In this document: positions 39,901 to 52,100 of the stretch, in pieces
How the letters are laid out: each line of letters starts with the position of its first letter
How positions within the stretch are numbered: the first letter of the stretch is position 1
From: Camarhynchus parvulus
Lineage: Eukaryota; Chordata; Aves; Passeriformes; Thraupidae
Direction of reading: 5' to 3'
Assembly: GCF_901933205.1 (NCBI RefSeq)
Contig: NC_044572.1
Location: forward strand, 31,010,001 to 31,074,000
DNA length: 64,000 bases
Position numbers and translations under genes: made by a program
The notes under the pieces: generated by a model
Seen by the model: the letters and a program-made list of their open reading frames with translations, nothing else
Told to the model about the DNA's origin: nothing
Database searches by the model: none

Positions 39901-42900
39901 CTAAATAAAATATGGGGTTTTAATACCTTTTTTTTTTAAATATATCCAGTGTGGGCTGCTAAAGTAAACAGCATATTGCATGAGTGCACATTTCATTCAT
40001 ATGAGCAGAAGCTTAAAGCAAAAATGGGAGTGCAATTAGCAACCAGCAGTCAAAGGCCCTGGAATACAGCACAACTACAGGCAGATATAAATTTCCTTTT
40101 AAAGAAATATACTTGGAGGACATGTTGCATAATTCTGCAAGCTAAGGAGAACACTGACTCACTGAGTCAATATTTGCTAAATTTGCAGGGCCAAATTCAA
40201 CTCTTGTTCATGACAGAAAAAGCTTCCAGAGCAAAGAAAGGGCCTGGCCATGAGAGTTACAGGCAACAGCCTCTGGTCCCTGGGCCCTTCTCTTCCTGAG
40301 ACCATGACCACTGACTACCTTTTTGGGATGGATTTTCCTTCAGCTTCAATGACTTTAGACAACTGTCCTTTATATTTGATATTTGGTAGACTTGTGCCAT
40401 TAGGAATAGGTCCTTCTGGTAGCTTTTCCCACTCTTTTGACTAGTATTCATAATAGAAAAATACAGGACTGAACAAAGTAATTAACACATGTCCTTTTTG
40501 AAAAGAAAGTAAACATACATTTACTAAAGATAAGAAATTAAGATGTGGAGAAAAGGATGGAAGCACAGACTCATCTTCAGAAACAGATGCAAGCTGGGTT
40601 GCTTAACTGTTGCAGTCTGGTTAACAAAAGAGGGAAAAAAGTGACAGGAAAAGAGTTTTAAAATATGACTTAACAGGGCTTTAAGCAAGGGAGCATGGTC
40701 TGCTGGGATGCATGAAAAGCAGATAGTAAGAAAACCTAGCGAAGCTGAAAGATTCGCTTTGTGATCTCCTCTGGTATTTCAGCTCTGAGGGAGCAAAAAA
40801 AATATATTTCCCTGAGGTTTTAAGTCGATCTGCTGTGTAGCCTCTTGCACCACTACAAAATCCTGTTCACGTTTCACAGTCTGCTAAGAGCAAGGTCTAA
40901 GGTAAAAGCAGAAGCAGTCTAGGAAACCTAAAAAAAATTCTCAGAGAGTTTGTATTAGTTCTTAATATTTTATATTCTAATATTTACATGTGTCTTTTTA
41001 CCTTTAAAGATGTCTATTAATATATCTTATACCTTTTCCTTACCTAGCAGCACAAAAGAGTAGGACAACCTACTTTCTCATCTTTTGGGGGCTTCACTAC
41101 CTGCAGAAGGAAGGACAAGCTGGCTCTGCACTGAAGTGCAGATCACAAGAGAAATTTATACGTTCTCTGCAGCTCTTCTTAAAACTGTGTGGAGAAAGAT
41201 ATAAAATCAGTGCTGGCACCTGAAACAACAGGGAGCTTTGATAATCTGACTCCTTTTTCTCCACCTTTCCTTGATCAGCAATAGCAGATTGTGCTCTGTG
41301 GACTGAATTCCTCATTGTCTTGCAAATCAAGGGCAAGTCCTCTGAAGGGAGATAACTTGCATGAATGCTAATTCAGAAAATGCCCTGATGATAGAGGACC
41401 TTCTGGTGAATGAGGCAAGTACTCCTCCCTCAGCCTCCTTCCTGAGCTATGGATACATTGGAAAAGCTTAATGAAGGTAAAAAAGAAAAAGGTTAGAGGA
41501 AAGAGAGGGGAAGAAAAATATCTAAATGTAGTTTTATTTTAGAATGGCAAAACCTCCCTTAGCAGAAATGAACTAAGACAACAGAGGAAGCACAGTTTCT
41601 GGACTGAAGTACTGTTCTGTGCTACTCCCGAAAGAATTTGGCTTTGTCTTGTCAACCACAAGTGATGGCAGAATGCCAATTCTCTTTTCAACTGGTTGTC
41701 TTGAGTATTTGCTGATGTTTCTGAATGAATGTTGATCCAAGGAGCTCAAAATGGATTTAACCTTTTAAATCTACCACTTAACAAGAAATATATTTAATAC
41801 ATTAAAAATGATATTAAAAAATTTGGTCAGCCTGTAACTTTTTCAGCCTGTATTTTCTGTACTTATAATAAGCTACTCAGCTATTGGAAGGTTTTTACTG
41901 ATAGCATCTAAGCAGGGTTCTTTTTAGAACATATAGCCAGTTACAATTAATTGTTCCATAAGTAAATTAATCTTAAAAGCACTCCACTTTAAAAGCACTG
42001 TTAACTTTTTTTTGAGAAAATAATAGTCATCGTCCATATCCAGTGAGGTAGAACAAAACAATCAACAGATGTGGGTATGAATTGTTTCTAGTCCTTCTAC
42101 CTACAAAGTCTTCTTCCCCTATGTACTTACCTAAAAGGAACAGGGAAGGACTACACAAATGATCAGGGGGATCAGTGCACATAAAGAAGGCTTCTGAAAT
42201 TTTCTGGAATTTCCATTCAGCAGAATGTAGAAAAAAACTGCAGAAATATAAACTAACAAAATACGAAAAGAGACAAAACCTTTTTGAGTTGCATCAATAA
42301 ATAAATCAAAACCAAATACTTTTGAGATTTTAACTTCTGTCTCCCTTGAGTCTTTGAAGTAGATACCAGAAGCTGTTTTGGAAAAGTGCAGCACACACCT
42401 ATTTTTGTGTGTGTGCAGCACACACCTATTTTTCCAGGAACTGTTGAATTCCCATGTGGTGAGACAATTAGATTAGTTTTGTCCCAAATGAGGATGAAAG
42501 AATCTTAAAGGCTTTTTTGTAAGCTAACCTGCACACAATAAATTAGAGTTGAGGGGTTTGAGCACCAACTATTAAAAGATTAAATATTTAGATTTTAATA
42601 CTTCGCTGAAAACAATGTAAACCTAGGCTCCACGTCCTGAACTCATCCATGAATAGTTCTGTTTTTAAAACTGATTTCTGCCTAGAAGTCAGTGCAATCA
42701 GAAATAGCTCCTTTTAGAAAATACCCCATAGAATACAATTTTTGTTGATCTCATTGTTTAATTCCCCATTCTTTTCTTATTTACTCAGAAGACACTAGCA
42801 TGCTCTGGCAATCTGTAGTTGAGAACCATAGGGCTAGACCCGACATCAGCTCACTTAAAATAAACTTCATTCTGTTGTGCTCTACAAGTATCTCTGAAAC

Positions 42901-42958
42901 ATAAATACACAAATAAATTCTACACAGAGGTATAGTTTCCAAAAACATATTTTGTCCA
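36955..42958. other. Intergenic and probable MACC1 3' UTR
   Basis: The part nearest 42,958 should be MACC1 3' UTR on the minus strand, but its end is not determined. The remainder shows no gene. A poly-A run lies at about 37841-37853 and a 21-bp direct repeat at 42386-42433. The open frames at 39949-40299 and 42131-42421 match nothing I recognise. Confidence 0.5.
42386..42433. repeat. 21-bp direct repeat flanking a GT spacer
   Basis: The unit GTGCAGCACACACCT + ATTTTT at 42386-42406 recurs exactly at 42413-42433, separated by six bases GTGTGT. The CA-rich unit and GT spacer are complementary. It lies in the probable MACC1 3' UTR. Confidence 0.95.
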
Positions 42959-43171
42959 TTACTCTTCCTCCATTTTGGAAAAGGCACTTGCTCTTAACAC
43001 CTCCATGCAATTCACAAGAATCAGAGCTCCAGTTAACTCTCGCCACTGTTTGGTTACTGGGTTTTTCATTTTATCCAAGGCTGATTGCAGGTCTTGTAAG
43101 ACATCCCTGTAACCATCTCCATAATGGGCAGCCCAAGTGTAGAGAAAGTCATATGCAGGTTTCCACATCAT
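42959..43171 (-). CDS. MACC1: MACC1 last coding exon (C-terminal death-like domain)
   Basis: The acceptor TATTTTCAG|ATGATG is followed by 70 codons and a TAA stop at 42961-42959 (residues 805-874). It contains [38 protein letters not shown] and [12 protein letters not shown]. It is nearly collinear with the human C-terminus, which ends in a similar short acidic tail (here KMEEE). The leading ATG ATG is internal, not a start. The 3' UTR runs to lower coordinates. Possible poly(A) hexamers on the minus strand are ATTAAA at 42599-42594 and AATAAA at 41538-41533, and I cannot choose between them. Confidence 0.96.
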   Translation of the reverse strand: MMWKPAYDFLYTWAAHYGDGYRDVLQDLQSALDKMKNPVTKQWRELTGALILVNCMEVLRASAFSKMEEE

Positions 43172-46100
43172 CTGAAAATAAAAGGGAAAAAATAGTGGCA
43201 GAAATTTAATTATTGAGAAAAAAAATAGCTAAATAGTTGAAAAGTCTCAAAAAAGAAAAGAAAAAATAAGTGTTTAATCTCTAGGCATGCTGAAATGCTT
43301 TATAAAAAGAGGTATGTTGATATAAAAACTGCAGTAATATTATTTATGTTATTTCTATGAAACTCAAATTCTCAGAGAGGTAAATAATAGATAATTTCTT
43401 CATTTAGATGATTAACAGCAAGTCAAACTATATCCTTGTCTGAAACTATAAGTCAAAGAACAAGAGTGGAAGGAAAATACTGTTCATCTTTTGCAATGCA
43501 TGCATCCATGTCTTAGGCTGGCGGTGTGTATTCTATTTGCCATCTGTTAGAGGTGGGGCAGTTATCTTCTGTTAACTGGGCAGTTTTCTTCATCTCTTCC
43601 ACAACCAATCCTCCCTCCCTGGAGATGGCATCTATCAGGGGCCATTGAGTGTCACTGCATGACTGATAAAATTACATCATCCTGTTGTGAGAAGCTCCGC
43701 CCAGGGGGAGGAGCCAAGCATTCCTACCCGTATATAGTCAGAGATTCGGAACACCAGAGTCAGCTTTTTCCCCACTGGATTCTAAGAAGAGCAGCTTTCT
43801 TCTCCACTGGATTCCCAGAGGAAGACCAGGCCCATCTACACCACCACTGGACCTTCAGAGGAACACTGCACCCTTCCACAGGATCACTGCTCCAACAGAA
43901 CCACACCTGTCACTGCAGGAGGACTGCAGCCACCATTTAATAGGAGTGCTACCAGCACCCTGACCAACAGGGTGTCAGGTCATATTCTGACTATGTCCAT
44001 GGTTTGTTTTCTTTTTTTATGCTATTGTATTAGTATTTTTAATTTTCCTAGTAAAGAACTGTTCTTCCTATTCCCATGTCTTTGCCTGAGAGCCTCTTAA
44101 TTTCAAAATTTTCATAATTTGGAGGGAGGGGGTTTACGTTTTCCATTTCAAGTAAGGCTCCTGCCTTCCTTAGCGGACAGCTGTCTTTTCAAACCAAGAC
44201 AACCCAGCAACAGTTTCCCTATTTGGTTGTGCTTTTGATGGTTACTGCCCCATTAATCAACATCCTACTGCCCTTCTACTCAGCCTGGAAATTTTAAACA
44301 CGCTTTTTACCATTCAGAAATGTTTTCTGATGATAGAAGCAGAAACTTAATCTGGCTTCTGCTATAAAAGACAATAAAAGATGCTTCTAAAAAGACATCA
44401 GCGTCCTCAGGCTAAGGAGAATCTCCAACCTTTATTAGATACAGGGGGCAACACTGTGGCAGAGGATGAGCGAAAGGTTGAGGTACTTAATGCCTTCCTT
44501 GCCTCAGGTTTAAATACTCAGACCAGCTGCTTTCTGGCTATCCATTCTGCTGAGCTGGAAAACAAGGATGGGGAGCAAAATGAAGTCCCTTTAATTAATT
44601 TAGATTGGATATTTGGAAAAAATTCTTTACTGAAAGGTAGGTCAGGCATTGGAGCAAGCTGCCCAGGGAAGTGGTGGAGTCGCCATCCCTGGAGGTATTT
44701 AAATCACACACAGGTAATAGGGACATGGTTTAGTGGTGGGCTTGGCAGTGCTAGGTTACCTAGATCATCTGACTAGCTCATCTTAGAGGTCTTTTGCAGC
44801 CTCAATGATTCTGTGATTCTAACATGATTTATCTGTAAAATCTATTTTTAAAAACAGGGCAAAAGCACCCAAACACTCTAAAGCAGGCAAGTCAAAGGCT
44901 TTTATAAATTTTAATCAAGACATAAAATTTAAAAATTTTCTGCAAGAAACAAACGAAATTAAAAAATTACCAGGTTTTTTTTTTTTGTTGTTTCAAACTA
45001 CAATTTATTTGGTTAATGCCAAACAAATGAAGCAAATCCTTAGCAGGTGTAATTTGTCATTGGTCTAACGACATTAATTAAATTTTAGCAGCATGATTCA
45101 GATACCAAGCTGGACTTTTATCTTTCCAAGTGCTGAGTGAACTTGCTCAATTAACAAACAAAATAATTATTTTCCCAGCTACTGCTTTTCCAAATGTTAC
45201 TTGGGCAATCAAAATTCTGTTTTCCTTCTCCTTATTGGCAATAAAGGTTTTGCAAACAGCAATTGAATCAACAATTGCAGGGATGATTCACAAATCCACA
45301 GAGAAAACCATGATTCTCCTGAAAGGTTCTGTCATTCACTGCTTTAACAGGAACATACCAATGCATAGTAATAAATGTATCTGAACTGATGACTGCATAT
45401 TTTTATTTATATATATATACACACACATACACAGAAGTGATCAGGAAGTTGAGGGGTTTTTAGCATCTTTTCCTCTTTTATCAAAAAACCCAGTTTTTAT
45501 GGTTGTGAAGGATAATTCTGAAGGAAATTGGTTATTTCCTCAATATTATCTTATTAATTTACAAACAGTACACAACATAAAACTTTACTTCTTTAATTTA
45601 AGCTTTATTTACTTGATCCCTGGAGGAACTGAGTAGGAGGAGAATTTCTTTGCTCATAGTTCTGAACTTTTCTCCATATTTTTGGGCTATCTTTCAGCTT
45701 ATCCAAGACTGGTTCAGTCATTATTTCTGTAAACATTTCCCTCAAATTCTGCTGCCATACCCAAATGGAAAAAAAACCCCATTAGACTTACAGCCCCACA
45801 GTCTCATTAGTCTAGTCTAGTCTAAACTTACTGTCTCACAGTCTGATTAGTCTAGTTTCTACCTTGAGTTCAAGTAATAAAAAGTGCCTGATCTCTCAGT
45901 GAATTTTCTCATTTTAGGTCTACAGGAGAGAAAGGTATCATCATTTTCCCAAATGAATGGTGCCTAATATTTCTTTTAAGCAAGTCTATCTTAAGTCATA
46001 ACCCTATGGTTACAGAAGGAGAAGAGAAAAGTACATTGATGGCAAGTGGGAAGAAGGAGATTGATGAATTCTTTTGGGTTTTTTTGGAGAGGCTAAGTTG

Positions 46101-49100
46101 AAAATAGTTTTTTTAATGTACCGCTGTAAATATTATATATTACAACATATTTTAATGAACTAAAGCAGATCACTATGTTGGGACCAGAAAATTTCTGTAT
46201 TCTTATTTTTAGCTTGATGTAGCCAAAGTAGCCAACAAGAGAAGCTGGAATTCCTGCTGGTATTCCCTACAAGAGAAGCTGTTATCTCCTGAAATTCTGT
46301 TACTGGCTATGCTCTTTCTGGGTCTCTTTCTTACATTCCTGTTTTTAAACCAGGATATTTAAAGAATGAGGGTACAGTCTTCTGTCTTCACTAGAATGTG
46401 AAAAAGCAACAAATAGGAAAAGATGTTATGCTTTGACTTATGCTGAAGATCAGTCTGACTTTGTAATAAGACAATTAGCTGAAATATCATTAAATAGAAA
46501 CCTTGGTTTCCTCTAATCATGCACAACTGATTAGTGTTGTTTTTTTTTAATCTAAAACAAAATAAAAGAAAGAAGAAAAAGAAGAATGTAGGGATCAAAA
46601 ACTTTACTTAAACAGGTCACCATTTATGAATAATTAACTCAGCAGTAATCTACACACTCATCACATTAAACTAGTAGTGCAAACACAGCAGTGGTTCTAA
46701 GGCAGATTCTTCTCCACATCCACATACTCTAATGGGTGAACTGAATTGCATTCAAAATTCCTGAATTATATCAAAGCAAAATGTCAGGCAAAACATTAAA
46801 TCACTGCAGCATCCTGGTCAAGTCTCATCTCAGCTGTGCGCATGAGTTTTCTCTCTTTCCCGCTCTCTCTGCTGAGTATGCAATAATGACACATATACTC
46901 ACTGCAAAGTGATCTGGAATTTGCTGATGAAAAATGTTTCATCATCTATGAACCAATTGTATGTACCTCAAGTTGCCTCTGTCATCATCTGCAAGATAAT
47001 TTCTCCCATCAAGAAAAATATGAAGTTTAAAAGCAGAAGTCTTTTTTAACCAATCAATCCTCCTGATGATGGAACAATCCTTGGCGGGGAATGAACTAGT
47101 TAATATTTTCATACCATCCTCAAGAACACATCAAAACTTGTTAACCTACCCCAGCTTTGCTGAGTTTCACGTTTTAAGGCCAAAACCTACTATCAATAAA
47201 AAAGTTGGAGGTCAGAAGAAAGCACTGATATCCACTAGAAAGTATTGAAATTTAGGTTAGATTCAGAGGACATTGAGGGTACTGAGTGACCACACGAGAC
47301 ACCAGTGCTAGAAACCTTGTGCTTTGAATTCACACCCATATGGACAAGCACAATTAAAAAGCTCACCCCAAACCAATAAATCCTCCATAGGCCTAATATA
47401 ATCTTTGAGAAATTACACAGAAATACAGCAAAATTCTGATCTTTGATTGCTTGTTGAATGTTTTCTGAAAAAAACCAGAGAGTACTGTATTATAAGGTTT
47501 TAATTTTGATGAATTTGAACGCACTGTTTTGTCAGCAGACATGGTCACTGAAAGGCAGAGAATTTTCTGGATGATTTGCCATAAAATAATACAAAAACTC
47601 TTGAAAACAAATGAGTAGAGTGTATGAGGTAGAACATAGGCATGATGGAAAATCAAAACCCATTCAAAGCAAAGTAAGTGTTTATTTAAAAATTTTCTTA
47701 ATATAAAAATAAATAGGCATGATGCTGGAAAAATGGTTATATGATTGCTTTATTTATACTGTCTATCAGCAAAGGGGAGATATTCCCAAATAATATGGAG
47801 ACCAGCAGAGTTGTATATTGTTCATGTCAATAACTCCTTCTTGTAGAAAGCTGGGGGTTTGTTAGTGAAACACAGAAAGCTTAGTAACTAGAACAAAAGT
47901 GTAGGAAATCAGACAAGGCACTGCCTAACAGTAAAAAAAGAAAAAACCAAGAGAGTAGCCATGGGATTGGAAAGGCTGATAATTTTATGAGAAAAAATTG
48001 GAGGAAGGTGCATCCAGACTGAAGTACCCAGAAAAGAAAAAAAACTACACAAAATAGCTCATAGAGAAAAACTGGATCTGAGAAGGAGGCTGTGATTGCA
48101 AATAACAATTATGGAGATAATTTTGTTGAAAAGTGCAGAAGCACATGAGCCAACACATAGAATTTTGATCAAATATTGATTGGGGAGGGAGGCCAGAGCA
48201 TTCAAAAGGAATAAGTGGTAGTAGTTCATGATTGGAGCAGAAATATCTTCATAGTTATCACCAAGCAAATGAAAACAAGATGACAGATGCACTGGATTCA
48301 GACAGTGGAAAGGAGTGGAAAGGAAAGGTTTGGCAGGGAAGAAGTAGAACCAGCTATGGGGAAATAGAAAGAGGAAGAACAAATTATCTTGAGTAGTTGT
48401 GAACCTGTGGATGGGAAATAGCAATTCCTTTGGAACTAAGAGATGAGGGAGAGGGAATGCAGTCTGGATCACGTACATAACCTGCAATAATCAGGAGATG
48501 ATGATCTAGGCAGAGGGAGAGTCAAGCCTGAATGTAAGCTCTCAAGTCAGAATGATCATTCAGCAATGCTCATAAAAAAGGGATTTTCAGAGTAAAAACC
48601 AGTCTGGAACCTAGAAGTCATTGGCACATAACTCTGTGGGAAAGAATGGAGCTACTGCATGCTTTGGTGTTAGAGGAGAGAAGGGCAGGAAGTAACCTGG
48701 TTGCCCAGGCAAAGGTATTCCAGGAGCAGAGGCTGACCCTCAGCTCAGAAACATGGACAAGGCTCCACCCCAAGTCTTGTGGCATATCTGACACTGCAAG
48801 GATGCCACGAGTATCTCTGGTCATCTCAAATGGCACTAGAGATTTAATTAGGCACCTAAATTTCTCCTCAGGTCTGTATGCACTAAAATACATCTGAGAC
48901 GATAAATTGGCTTTTATACAAAGCTCAAACTTCTGTACTAGAAAAATGCTTTACAAAGGAAAAAAAATCATGATCTACCTGACGAACTATAAACTTAAAG
49001 CATAGATTTGCCACATTGATACATCAGCAGTAAAATTGGTGTCAGGGCTTCCAACCTCTTCTCATGCTACTTAAGCTAAATGATAAAAAGTGTTACACTG

Positions 49101-52100
49101 GCACAGAAAATAATACAGAAAAGTATTAATGATAGAAGTCAGCTTCCTTTTTGTGGAAATAGCAAAAGCTGTACAGAGTGTGAATAGAAGTCACTCCTGC
49201 AAGGACCAGCTGTTCTTCCTCACTGTGTCTGAAATGACAGCAGAGGTGTGAGTGAGGTTAACAAGTGGATAGGACAACCAAAAAGGATTGAACCCAGCCC
49301 TGAAGCTCAAGATAGGAACTGAGACCTTCACTGGTCAGTGCAAAAGGAAAGAAGCCCGAAAAACTGGGAAGAAGGAAGATCCCTGGCTGTGTTTTTGCCG
49401 AGGAGGAAATGTGCATGCACTGTTACACCAGCCCCTTACCTCCAGAGCTACTGCTCCATTTTTCCCGTGGTGGGGCACTTCATAAGCCTCTATTTGCTGC
49501 TTTGTGAGGCGGGCCAGCTTCTCTGCAAGCTCCCGCCAGCTCTTGCCGAGCTTGACAGCTGAAGTCAAGATGACGGTGTCCTGGGTAAGACGTGCCACTA
49601 ATCCCTGGCAATCTATTTTCAAAAGTGCCTGCAACAATGATTTTCATTAGTGATCCTTCACCAGTAATTACAAACAGAACATTTTAATTTAATTTTACAG
49701 CACTATTCTGTGTTTCTATGTAAACAGGAAGACTTTTTTTACTTTTTGTTCTTACAAATATGTGGGGTTTTTTCCTACAAAATGGTGTTGCCAACACTTT
49801 CAGAGGAAAAATGCCCATGAGCTTAAGAAAAAAAAATCAAGCTGGCATTCAGCTGCTTCAGCATTCCAGTGTCAAGTGGATCCTGCCAAGCTTAAAAATC
49901 CTGAAAGAAATCATACTTCTCCAACAAAAATATTTGGCACAAAAAAATTTTAGCTTCTTAGAAGTTATGACATGAGACTTCAAAATTTAGTTCAAGCACT
50001 ATTATACTAAGGTGTGGTCCTTAATCTAGGGCTTTATTTGGAAAATTACACATTGGCCAGCATCTTTTGATTTACTCCTCCCACAGAACTAATAATTTTT
50101 TTGACCATTAAGGAGAAATGCAAACATGAAACCATTCCCTTCTCCTTGCCAAAAGAGCATTTAAAGACACTCAAATTAAAATGGTTGAAGGAGTATAACC
50201 TTGAAATGTAGATACATTGCATTCTTCTTTCTTTATTTGTTTGGATAAGAGCTAGTGGAAAAATAAATGTTGGGTTTTTTCCTTCTCAATTCACACCAAA
50301 ATATTCCACTGAAACTGTTGAGGTTTTCAGGGAAAGATCAAGATCAAAACACAGAAATTTTCCTTCTTTTTTAGATACTGATTTTTACTGAAGTATCAAG
50401 GATTTCTTCAGAAATCAGATATATGTGTGATTTAATTTTAAAGTATTAACCAATAATGTCCTCACAGCAAACAATAGAACTTCAGTAGACAGAGTAGTGA
50501 GAAACTGACTACAGTGTATTGTACAAAATTGTCCTAAACTGGAGACAAAGTTGTTCCGTTTGTGTTTGCTCTGATAAGCAAGAACCATATAAAGCACAAA
50601 AAAATGGAGATTTTTTAAAAGAAGTAACTGAAAATTCCACCCAAAAATTACATGGATGACATCTAGATTTATGTCTAACTCTATATGGACAGGGATCTTC
50701 CTAGCAAAAATTGGCCCTTCCTAGCAAAAATACAGAAATCTCACAAAACAGGACATTGAGCAACCTGGTCTAGTGAAAGATGTCCTGCCCATGACAGGGT
50801 GGTAGGAATGAGAGGATCTTTAAGGTCCCTTCCAACCCAAGCTGTTCTATGATTCTATAAGCTTAATCTAATTATGCCCAACTTTTTGCCTGTTTTGTAA
50901 TGAACTCTGTTTAACTATATTCAGTTAAAAGTGTGGAGAATTTTCACGTTTAGGTCCCCCTCTCTTTTTTGTAAAGAGACGTGACAGGCTTTGCTATACT
51001 TCATATTGGCTCAGTTTTATTCCACAAAGTTTGATGTGCTCTTAAGAATTGCAAGTGGCCACTGCTACCAAAACTTTCTGAATCCTGCTGAAAGTTCTGT
51101 CAACACTTCAAAGCGGGTAGACTAGTTTTGAGAAGTAAACTCAGTCGAGGTTTACAGTTCAGGATAGTCAAAAGGCTTTAGATGAATAGCTACAATGTGA
51201 GTTCTTAAACATCCATTTTTGTAATACTTTATTTGCATATCAGAAATTTAATTATCTTCTGTCCCTTAATATGTTGGTCAAATTTTCTGTCAGAGCCAAG
51301 GAGAGTATTAAGTGACCATGAATTTCAAACTAATTTGCACACAGATCAGTAAGTAAATTAGGATTGTTAATAGTGCCACTTATTACCTGGAAGTAATTAG
51401 AATAAACTTTTGATTCACATTTGGCAGTATTTAGTCACATAGAAGTTGTCCAATGGCTTACAAATGAGGTCCATGAAAATACATACTGAAATACTTGCAA
51501 AATCCTTCTTAGGCCACTACAGCATTGACTATGAAGTTGTAAGGTGTCGATAGAAAAATCTTGCCCTCAACATTTGGATTGAGATGTCCCTTTTAATTAT
51601 ATGAAGCTAAGCTACACATGCAACTTACCATAGACAAATATCTATGTATATGTACAGATCTAGACATATAGGTATAGACATAGATATAGATAGATATATA
51701 GACAGATAGATGATACCTATCTATATCTATGTATGTATAGTGGAATTCCCACAGTACAGTAATGTTACTTAATATTTCACAACAGGAATGTGAATTTCTC
51801 AGGAAAGTGATTTACCAAGACAAATGACAAAACAATTTCAATCATGGCTATTTAAAAACCAGAAAAGTAATCTTAGTCAACCTACTAAATGAACACAGTT
51901 CATGCAGCATTAACAGAAGACCGTTCAGAATGAATTTGTCAAAGTATTATTCTTCATGAGAGTTTGGATGTATTTTCCACCTATTGGTGACTACAACTTT
52001 TAGTAATATATTCAGGTTTATAAAGATCCTGCAAGGATACAGAATCATGTTTTCTTGTTCCTACATTACTAATGAGTAGTTTCTTGTTAATACATTCCCA

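Larger units (their letters stand above)
43172..49439 (-). other. MACC1 intron 4 (last, repeat-bearing)
   Basis: This intron of about 6.3 kb has a GTAAGG donor and TATTTTCAG acceptor. It contains a complete solo LTR (43509-44201), an internally deleted CR1 (44381-44822), and a 40-bp-period direct repeat at 45797-45855. The stretch 46-49 kb shows no recognisable gene or repeat; its short open frames look random. Confidence 0.88.

Noticed and set aside
39949..40299. 116-codon plus-strand open frame
   Set aside because: Composition is gene-like at a glance, but I see no recognised domain, no splice or promoter context and no homologue I can name.
1..42958. Possible TMEM196 or ITGB8 exons, neighbours of MACC1 in human
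   Set aside because: I looked for their recognisable segments among the reading frames and found none, so these genes are presumably outside the window.
43659..43940. 93-codon open frame
   Set aside because: Falls entirely within the solo LTR at 43509-44201.
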